Shown here piece by piece: positions 57,979-64,000 of a DNA stretch of 64,000 nt; position 1 is the first letter of the stretch; each line of letters starts with the position of its first letter. The DNA is from Rahnella laticis. Lineage in GTDB: Bacteria > Pseudomonadota > Gammaproteobacteria > Enterobacterales > Enterobacteriaceae. The position numbers were made by a program, and so were the translations under genes. The notes under the pieces are model-generated. The model had not been told where the DNA came from. It searched no databases and saw nothing but the letters and a program-made list of their open reading frames with translations. The stretch is from positions 124,001 through 188,000 of the forward strand of contig NZ_JADOBI010000010.1 of assembly GCF_015644585.1 (NCBI RefSeq), written 5' to 3'.

Positions 57979-59894
57979 ATTCGGCTCAAACAGTCGATCG
58001 CAATCGCCTTGAAGCTTTCAAAATTCTCACTGCTCAGCAGCCGGCTCATCGAACGCTCCCGCACAAACGTCACGAACAAATCGTAAATCGCCATCGCCTC
58101 TTCGTAATCTGCCTTGCTGATCGCCAGCAGGAAAATCACGTGCGCCGTTTCTCCTTCGCCCCAGGCAATGCCCTGCGGTGATAGCAGCGTGATCACCACG
58201 GTTTTCTTCGCCAGCAAACCCAGCGAGTGCGGCAACGCAATACCTTCGCCCAGCATGGTCGAGACAATCTCCTCGCGCTCACACACGGACGGGTAAAACG
58301 CCTGATCGACATATCCTTCTGCTTCAAGCTGCGAGCAGACATGGCGGAAAAGCTCCGCCTGCGTCATCGGCTCATTGACGATCATGAAGTGTTTTTCGTC
58401 GAAGAATTTTTCCAGCATATAGGGCCGGGTGCGGTCGACCAGCACCAGCTTGCCGAGCTGCTCCATCTGGTATTCCGTCGGGAACGGCGACAGCACCACT
58501 ACCGGTTTATTCTTCTCAGTAATGCGGGCGTTGGAGATAATAAAATCTTCGTCGATGTGTTCCAGCTTCTCGTAATCGCGCAGCGACACAATCTGCTTCA
58601 TCACCAGTTGCGGATATTTGCGGCTAATCTGTGCCTGAATCATGCGGATGGTCGAATTACCGGTATCGCAGACCAGCATGACCTGCGGATGGCGCTGGTA
58701 GCCGATGTTGTAATGCCGCTCCAGCCCGACGCCAATATGCAGCACCAGAAAGCCGATTTCATTCTCGCTCAGCGTGTACGGCGTGTATTTCCCCCAGCTT
58801 GAGACCGCTGCCAGCGTGACGTCATACGCCATCGGATAATGCTGTTTGATATTACTCAGCAGCGGATTGGGGATATTAATCTGGTATTTCACCCGCGTAA
58901 TCATGGTCTTGATGTGCGTCAGGAGATCAGCTCGCAGCTGCTTATCGCCCTGCAAATCATAGTTATAGTGCGAGTTGATGTACGAAAGAATGTAATCGAC
59001 CAGCGACTCATCGTCGTCGGCGTTAATGTCCGTCGGTAAAATCTGCTGGACGCGGCGCGCGGCAATATTCACCCGCAGATACGCCTCTTCCGAAGCGGGG
59101 ATTTCCTTACCGACCAGATTTTTCAGCTCCGCCGCCAGCCGCACAGAAACCTGCTTCACCGCCGGATCACCGTCTTCGGCATCAAAATCTGTCAGCGGAT
59201 AACCGCCGGTAATGCGTTTAATCGCCACGGCGCAATAGAGGATCAGATATTGCTCGCCTTCATCCGTCAGCTGAATGGAAGACTGCGTCAACAACTGATG
59301 CATAAAACGCGTCAGCGGAACTAACGCTTCCGGCTCGAGGCTTTCGGCCTTCAGCAGCGGATTGGTCTGTTCCTCGGCATCCAGCTGAAACAACAAATCG
59401 GTCAGACAGGCGCGGATCGCCAGCTCTGCGCCGAACAGTTTCATGCCGTATCGCGGTTTGGTTTCGATATTCAGGTGATAACGCGCCAGATGCTCCCTCA
59501 CCTCAGCCATATCATTTTGCAGGGTTCCCCGGCTGACAAACCATTCATCGGCCAGATCTTCCAGCTTTAATGAAAAAGCTGAGGTCAAAAAGCGGATCAG
59601 CAACGTATTCACCCGTCCGGCGGCGGTGCGCGGCGTCGGGTTCGGTTTGCGTTGCGTTGATTGCTGTAACGACGAAAAGAGCGCCGCATCATCGATGCGC
59701 AGCTGGTATCCGCTGCCCCGGCTGTGGACAAACGTCGCGCCGTAACCGGCAATGATTTCATTCAGTGCCGTGATGTCAGCGCGCACCGTTCTTGTCGATA
59801 CCGCCAGACGTTTTGCCAGCTCATCCTGAGGCAGGGTTTCGGTCTGGAGCGCATCGAACAATTGCGCCAGCCGTTGATTGGGAAATCTCACCAT
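57975..59894 (-). CDS. PRD-domain transcription regulator with PTS EIIB and EIIA modules
   Basis: A 639-residue activator of the LicR/MtlR type. Residues 1-60 form a helix-turn-helix (LFDALQTETLPQDELAKRLAVSTRTVRADITALN), and a second DNA-binding helix set lies at about 90-160. Two PTS regulation domains follow (about 175-285 and 290-400), then an EIIB-like domain (about 410-500, Cys in LVCDTGNST) and an EIIA Fru/Mtl-type domain (about 500-639, His in GIALPHSLG). Phosphorylation by HPr and EII proteins would set its activity, so it likely controls the adjacent sugar-acid operon. In Salmonella the dga operon is driven by a sigma-54 type DgaR instead. Specific inducer unknown. Confidence 0.85.
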   Translation of the reverse strand: MVRFPNQRLAQLFDALQTETLPQDELAKRLAVSTRTVRADITALNEIIAGYGATFVHSRGSGYQLRIDDAALFSSLQQSTQRKPNPTPRTAAGRVNTLLIRFLTSAFSLKLEDLADEWFVSRGTLQNDMAEVREHLARYHLNIETKPRYGMKLFGAELAIRACLTDLLFQLDAEEQTNPLLKAESLEPEALVPLTRFMHQLLTQSSIQLTDEGEQYLILYCAVAIKRITGGYPLTDFDAEDGDPAVKQVSVRLAAELKNLVGKEIPASEEAYLRVNIAARRVQQILPTDINADDDESLVDYILSYINSHYNYDLQGDKQLRADLLTHIKTMITRVKYQINIPNPLLSNIKQHYPMAYDVTLAAVSSWGKYTPYTLSENEIGFLVLHIGVGLERHYNIGYQRHPQVMLVCDTGNSTIRMIQAQISRKYPQLVMKQIVSLRDYEKLEHIDEDFIISNARITEKNKPVVVLSPFPTEYQMEQLGKLVLVDRTRPYMLEKFFDEKHFMIVNEPMTQAELFRHVCSQLEAEGYVDQAFYPSVCEREEIVSTMLGEGIALPHSLGLLAKKTVVITLLSPQGIAWGEGETAHVIFLLAISKADYEEAMAIYDLFVTFVRERSMSRLLSSENFESFKAIAIDCLSRI

Positions 59895-59920
59895 TATTCT
59901 TCCATATCGTTGTAACGTAG

Positions 59921-59959
59921 CCCCGTTCCGGCCTTTATAAGGAAAAGATAGAAACGGGG
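59921..59959. repeat. Inverted repeat between the lactonase and the regulator
   Basis: CCCCGTTCC (59921-59929) can pair with GAAACGGGG (59951-59959) with small mismatches. It could be a weak terminator or an operator for the PRD regulator. Without a T run on the minus strand I cannot decide. Confidence 0.35.
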
Positions 59960-59982
59960 TTTGGTTCTTTTACACGGGTCTT

Positions 59983-61182
59983 TCAGGGCGCGATCACCAT
60001 CTGCGACGGGCTGCCGACGGCCACATAGCCATCTACAAACGTCAGCTTGCCGCTTTCCGCTGATACCTTGAATGTAGTGATGTTATCGCTTCGTTGATTC
60101 ATTGCGTAAATATATTTGCCGTCCGGTGACAAAGTGAGCGTGCGCGGATAATCGCCACGGGTCCAGGTTTCCCCGCCCCAGGTCATCCCGCCTTCACCGG
60201 TCACGTTGATTTGCGCGATGCTGTTGTGCAGACGATTGGCAACGTACAGATGTTTACCATCTTTGCTCAGAACAATGCCCGCGGCGAAGTTCGTGCCTTT
60301 GAAACCGGCCGGCAGCGTGGACAAGCTGTGCAGCTCGCTGAGCGTGCCTTTTACGGCGTCAAAGCGATAGCTGGTCAGCGTCGAAGCTTCTTCGTTAATC
60401 AGGAAAACGACTTTGCCGTTAGGATGAAACACGAAATGACGCGGTCCGGCGCCTTCCGAAGAGGCCTTAATGAACGGCGGATCGTTGGCTTCGAGCACGC
60501 CCGTTTCGCCGTTGAGCTTCCACTGATAAATCCGGTCCAGCCCCAGATCGGTGGAGAACACGAATTTGCCGGAAGGATCGGTGGCGATCATGTGCGCATG
60601 CGGGCCGTTATGGTCGCTGATGGCAAAACTGCCTTCCGCCGCGGCCGCCGGTTTACCCGCACCTGCCGGGCCAGAATCCTGCTGGCTGTTGCTGGCATCG
60701 CTCAGTTTGCCGCTGGCATCCACGGGGAATACCGCGACCACGCCGCTGATGTAATTAGCCACCAGCAGATGGCCGCCTTTCGGCGTCAGGGACAAATACA
60801 CCGGCCCCGCGCCCTGCGAATCCACCTGATTAATCAGCGTCAGGCTGCCGTCTTCTGGCGAAATCCGGTAAGCCGCTACCGCGCCGTGTTTGCCGCCGTT
60901 GTAATTATCAATTTCACTGCCAATAAACAGCGTTTTACCGTCATGGCTGAGCACCATCTGGGCCTGATTTGGCAACTGGCTGGCGAGCGTTTTATCGCTC
61001 AGCGCACCGGTTTTAGGATCGAACTTAAAGCGGTAGACACCTTCCCCGTTGGGGTTGTAAGTGCCGACATACGCGAAATGTGGCGTTGTGGAAGTCATTG
61101 TTTTTTCTGCTGCGTAGAGCGGCATGGCCGAAACGGCCAGCATCGCGGAGGTTAAACCTGAAATCAGAAACCAGTTTCTCAT
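59983..61182 (-). CDS. Exported beta-propeller lactonase (Pgl-like)
   Basis: A 399-residue seven-bladed propeller of the lactonase family (COG2706, like 6-phosphogluconolactonase PgL). Unlike cytosolic Pgl it starts with a clear signal peptide (MRNWFLISGLTSAMLAVSAM, cleavage near LYAA), so it should act in the periplasm. Repeated blade motifs include FAYVGTYNPNGEGVYRF, HLLVANYISGVVAVFPVD, GPHAHMIATDPSGKFVF and GAGPRHFVFHPNGKVVFLIN; the conserved His, Glu and Arg segments (PHAHM, PRH) are present. The ATG at 61182 is chosen because a GAGGA site lies upstream. It is in the dga-like operon, but the lactone it acts on is not known. Confidence 0.82.
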   Translation of the reverse strand: MRNWFLISGLTSAMLAVSAMPLYAAEKTMTSTTPHFAYVGTYNPNGEGVYRFKFDPKTGALSDKTLASQLPNQAQMVLSHDGKTLFIGSEIDNYNGGKHGAVAAYRISPEDGSLTLINQVDSQGAGPVYLSLTPKGGHLLVANYISGVVAVFPVDASGKLSDASNSQQDSGPAGAGKPAAAAEGSFAISDHNGPHAHMIATDPSGKFVFSTDLGLDRIYQWKLNGETGVLEANDPPFIKASSEGAGPRHFVFHPNGKVVFLINEEASTLTSYRFDAVKGTLSELHSLSTLPAGFKGTNFAAGIVLSKDGKHLYVANRLHNSIAQINVTGEGGMTWGGETWTRGDYPRTLTLSPDGKYIYAMNQRSDNITTFKVSAESGKLTFVDGYVAVGSPSQMVIAP

Positions 61183-61300
61183 ACATTTCCTCAAACCTGG
61201 GTTGTCAGACAAACGAGAGGCTCAGAGCCCGTTCAGTGGATGAAGGGCGCTGAGTGTTTAACCGCGCAGACGGCTTACCGCGCAGGAAAGGTCAGATTAT

Positions 61301-62041
61301 TCAGCCAATCAGCTTTTTGACGCTGGCCAGCAGGGTTTTCACATCGTCAGGACGGGTATTACCGGTCGCGCTGTCGATAATAGAGCTGTAGATATGCGGG
61401 ATGATTTTGGTCACGCCTGCGGCCAGCGCGATTTCCATAATCGGCTCGAAGTTTTCCAGATCGATACCGCCGGTCGGCTCCAGCCAGAAATCCTGTTCAG
61501 CACAGGCACGCGTCACGGCAGCGAATTCCTCACGGGTTTTCAGGCCGCCCATCGGGAAATATTTCACCGAGCTGCCGCCCATGTCTTTGAGCAGCGCAAT
61601 CGCTGTTTCCACCGGCACAATCGCGTCACTGGCGGCAGAGCTCAGCGGCCCGGTGTTAATTTTGACGAAACCGACTTTGCCGGTCGGCGAAATCAGGCCG
61701 TTGACCACGCTGTCGTTTTGACCAAGCAGCGCACGGCTGGTGCCGACGCCGGTGAAGACCTGATTCACATGCTGCGGCTGAACGTGTTGTGAAATCTGGC
61801 TGACCATCAGCGACTGACGCGGATCGCCCGCGCCCAGGCCTACGGACAGCGCGTTTTCGATAAGCGCGGCATATTCCTTCATGTCGGCGACGGCGCTTGC
61901 GACATCCGCGTAGTTTTTGGAAAGCACACCGACCAGCACATGCCCTTCTGCGGCTTCGTAGATATCCCGGGCGTTGTCTTTTGACCCTGCCAGCACGTTC
62001 AGGCAGACGCGGTCACGGTAGAAATTTGGGGTCAGCTTCAT
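61301..62041 (-). CDS. dgaF: KDGP aldolase family protein DgaF
   Basis: A 246-residue aldolase of the DgaF family, predicted to split 2-dehydro-3-deoxy-D-gluconate 6-phosphate into pyruvate and glyceraldehyde 3-phosphate. Family segments are VCLNVLAGSKDNARDIYEAAEGHVLVGVLSKNY, VKINTGPLSSAASDAIVPVETAI (the likely catalytic loop) and KYFPMGGLKTREEFAAVTRAC. It overlaps dgaE by four bases. An 88-to-118-base gap precedes the lactonase gene downstream. Confidence 0.88.
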   Translation of the reverse strand: MKLTPNFYRDRVCLNVLAGSKDNARDIYEAAEGHVLVGVLSKNYADVASAVADMKEYAALIENALSVGLGAGDPRQSLMVSQISQHVQPQHVNQVFTGVGTSRALLGQNDSVVNGLISPTGKVGFVKINTGPLSSAASDAIVPVETAIALLKDMGGSSVKYFPMGGLKTREEFAAVTRACAEQDFWLEPTGGIDLENFEPIMEIALAAGVTKIIPHIYSSIIDSATGNTRPDDVKTLLASVKKLIG

Positions 62042-63165
62042 GCTTTCTCTCCACTGAAAAGTTGTTTGAAACGGTCGGCGACGATGGCGAGCTGCGGCGG
62101 CGTCACGCTGCGCACGTCGACTTCAATCTTGCCTTCGTTGGCGCGGTAGCCACGGAAGTAAATGGCGATATCGCCGTTTTTCATGGCGTCCACGATGGCT
62201 TTGGTTTTCCAGCCCAGAACCGCTTCATCGAAAGTGATTTCGGTACGGGCGATATCGCGCCCCGCGCTGTCCCAGACTACGCGGCCGGTCACGCCATTGA
62301 TTTCATTCAGGCTGGCAATAAATGGCGTCATTTTGTCGACCATTTCCTGCCCGGTGGTTTTCGGCAGCGTGATGTAACTTTCAATCGCCTGCGTCAGGCC
62401 AAGAATGCCTTCTTTGCCGACTTTCATCGCACGGCCGATGCCGCCGGATTGCAGTTTCACCCATTCGACAGCCTGTTTTTTGCCCAGCACCAGGCCGCTG
62501 GTCGGGCCCTCGATGGCTTTCGCGCCGCTGTAAATCACCAGATCAGCGCCCATTTCGTAATAACAGGTCAGGTCTTCTTCAGCCGCCGCATCCACAATCA
62601 GTGGCAAATTATGTTCGCGGGCAACCTGCGCCGCCTCTTCCACGGACAGAATGCTTTTCTGCACAGAATGGTGGGATTTGATGTACAGAATGGCCGCCGT
62701 GCGTGGCGTAATGCAGGCCGCAAGCTGCGCCGCAGAGCATTCGTTGGCATAACCGGCTTCCACTATTTTACCGCCGCCCATCGTCACCATCGTGCCTACC
62801 GGCGCACCGAAATTCACGTTGTGGCCTTTTGGCAACACGATGTCGTGAGGGATTTCCAGCGGCGCCGCATGCAGGTTTTCCAGCAGCCAGGCATCATCTT
62901 TCACAATCACCGCCGCGACCGACTGCGCAATCCCGGCAGACGCACAGGACACCACCACCGCGTTTTCGACATTCAGCAATTTAGCGATGTAAGCACCGGT
63001 TTTGTTCACCAGATCCTTCATCTCGAAATAATGATTCAGGCCAGTATTCACCACCGCCGCCACTTCTTCGCGTGGCGTGGAAACACCGAGCGCCGTCATA
63101 CGACCGGACGCGTTAATAACCTGTTTCAGCTGATATTTTTCATACAAAGATTGTTCAGAAGACAT
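62038..63165 (-). CDS. dgaE: PLP-dependent D-glucosaminate-6-phosphate ammonia-lyase DgaE
   Basis: A 375-residue PLP enzyme of the DgaE/SelA-like family. Predicted to remove ammonia and water from D-glucosaminate 6-phosphate to give KDG-6-phosphate. The PLP lysine is in YSGAKAIEGPTSGLVLG (near residue 215), and the Asp that pairs with the pyridine ring is in LPLIVDAAAEED. It overlaps the metallohydrolase gene by 11 bases upstream and dgaF by four bases downstream, so the three are coupled. The PTS genes dgaABCD of Salmonella are not within the window and may lie beyond its right edge. Confidence 0.88.
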   Translation of the reverse strand: MSSEQSLYEKYQLKQVINASGRMTALGVSTPREEVAAVVNTGLNHYFEMKDLVNKTGAYIAKLLNVENAVVVSCASAGIAQSVAAVIVKDDAWLLENLHAAPLEIPHDIVLPKGHNVNFGAPVGTMVTMGGGKIVEAGYANECSAAQLAACITPRTAAILYIKSHHSVQKSILSVEEAAQVAREHNLPLIVDAAAEEDLTCYYEMGADLVIYSGAKAIEGPTSGLVLGKKQAVEWVKLQSGGIGRAMKVGKEGILGLTQAIESYITLPKTTGQEMVDKMTPFIASLNEINGVTGRVVWDSAGRDIARTEITFDEAVLGWKTKAIVDAMKNGDIAIYFRGYRANEGKIEVDVRSVTPPQLAIVADRFKQLFSGEKA

Positions 63166-64000
63166 GAGCAGATTTCCCTTCTTCGGTTAACAGAGTGACA
63201 CCCGCGACCACGGCAGCCAGAGGTACCAGCAAACTTTCGCCCTTCGCGGACTGACCTTCGGAATCGACAAATACCTGCGGCACAAAACGCTGTTCAAACA
63301 GCGTCAGGTCAGCGTCAGCGCCCACTTCGAGACGCCCTTTTGCAGGCAGGCGTAAAGCATCGGCGGCGTGAGAGGTGACGCAATCAATCACCTGCGTCAG
63401 CGTCATACCCACGCTAAAGAATTTGGACATCACCGTCGCCAGGCTGTGAACCGGCCCGTTCATGCGGTTGCGGCAGTAAATATCGGAGCTGATGGTGTGG
63501 GGCAAAATGCCCTGTCTTATGGCGAGTTCCGCCACTTCAAAACTGAAACTGGCGGTGCCGTGCCCGACATCGAGCAGCACACCACGGCTCAGCGCGCGTT
63601 TAATCGAATCGCGCAGCACGCCTTCAGGTGACAGGATCCGGTTCGGTTTGCCGTTATAGCAGTGCGTAATGATGTCGCCGGACGTCAGCAAATCTGCGAT
63701 TTCATCAAGGTTCGGCGGGTTGTTCCCGATATGAACCATCAGCGGTAAATCATTATTTTCCTGCTGAATTTCTTTCGCGCGAACCAGCGGCTTAATCCCG
63801 TTCTGGCCGACGACGCTGCTGCTCATGCGCGCTTTGATCCCGATGATAAAACCGGGGTTGCGCGCAATGGCGTCACGCACGCCAACTTTGTCGATCTGCG
63901 CCATATCGGCCAGTTCGTTCTGCGTGACAATGCCGGTGCGGGCGATATTCAGAAACGCAAAGACGTTGGTTTTCGCCTCGCGGGTAATCTTATAAAAATC
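63155..64000 (-). CDS. Amidohydrolase/deacetylase family metallohydrolase, 5' end off the window
   Basis: The C-terminal 281 residues of an amidohydrolase-superfamily enzyme related to the EF_0837-like adenine-deaminase-type group. The frame is open through base 64000, so the start and first metal motif are outside. Visible metal-site segments are GIKARMSSSVV (Lys, likely carboxylated), LMVHIGNNP, DIITHCYNGKPN and LLDVGHGTASFSF (His-Asp). It is the first visible gene of the operon and overlaps dgaE by 11 bases. Deacetylation of an N-acetyl amino-sugar acid before DgaE acts would fit the context, but this is inference. Confidence 0.8.
   Translation of the reverse strand, partial: DFYKITREAKTNVFAFLNIARTGIVTQNELADMAQIDKVGVRDAIARNPGFIIGIKARMSSSVVGQNGIKPLVRAKEIQQENNDLPLMVHIGNNPPNLDEIADLLTSGDIITHCYNGKPNRILSPEGVLRDSIKRALSRGVLLDVGHGTASFSFEVAELAIRQGILPHTISSDIYCRNRMNGPVHSLATVMSKFFSVGMTLTQVIDCVTSHAADALRLPAKGRLEVGADADLTLFEQRFVPQVFVDSEGQSAKGESLLVPLAAVVAGVTLLTEEGKSAHVF

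Noticed and set aside
61897-63198. A 433-residue open frame on the plus strand
   Set aside because: Antisense to dgaE and dgaF, with typical mirror-frame composition and no family resemblance.

Overview
The window is a continuous piece of an Enterobacterales chromosome. Gene content and order closely follow Escherichia coli around pyrBI, exuTR-yqj, rnpB-lpoA-diaA-dolP, arcB-gltBD, sspAB-rpsI-rplM, degQ-degS, murA-mla, kds-lpt and rpoN-ptsN-npr. An Anbu-type protease operon, a uxaCBA operon in that order and a D-glucosaminate-type operon downstream of npr point to a Yersiniaceae-like genus (Rahnella, Serratia or Ewingella type). The genus is an inference. No transposase, integrase, prophage gene, tRNA or CRISPR array was seen, and no core gene looks frameshifted.

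Layout. 1-1500: 3' end of pyrB, then pyrI and ridA. 1600-5740: four-gene Anbu operon (ATP-grasp, alpha-E, transglutaminase-like, Anbu peptidase) behind a good sigma-54 promoter and an NtrC-like site. 5750-6400: AT-rich, unrecognised two-gene unit. 6500-14950: ygjV and the hexuronate regulon (uxaCBA, exuT, exuR), with ExuR-like operators and two near-identical 43-bp CRP-like elements in a 957-bp control region. 15300-21600: yqjA-mzrA, yqjC, yqjDEK, yqjF, yqjG, yhaJ and yhaK. 21600-28300: RNase P RNA, rsmI, lpoA, yraN, diaA, dolP, mtgA and the sRNA gene arcZ. 28283-37422: arcB (convergent with and overlapping arcZ) and gltBD. 37460-41286: sspB, sspA, rpsI, rplM and zapE, all on the minus strand. 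41572-44715: zapG, degQ, degS. 44735-49623: murA, ibaG and mlaFEDCB, on the minus strand. 49931-57945: yrbG, kdsD, kdsC, lptCAB, rpoN, hpf, ptsN, rapZ, npr. 57954-64000: a PRD/PTS-type regulator, an exported lactonase, dgaF, dgaE and a metallohydrolase cut by the right edge.

How the genes fit together. Much of the window is envelope building and maintenance: KDO synthesis (kdsD, kdsC), LPS transport (lptA, B, C), retrograde phospholipid transport (mlaB-F), peptidoglycan (murA, mtgA, lpoA), outer-membrane integrity (dolP) and stress sensing (degS, degQ, mzrA, yqjA). A second theme is nitrogen and carbon control: rpoN, the nitrogen PTS (ptsN, npr, rapZ), glutamate synthase, and an Anbu operon that itself appears to be RpoN/NtrC driven. 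Two catabolic blocks, hexuronates and amino-sugar acids, both lead towards KDG or KDG-6-phosphate chemistry.
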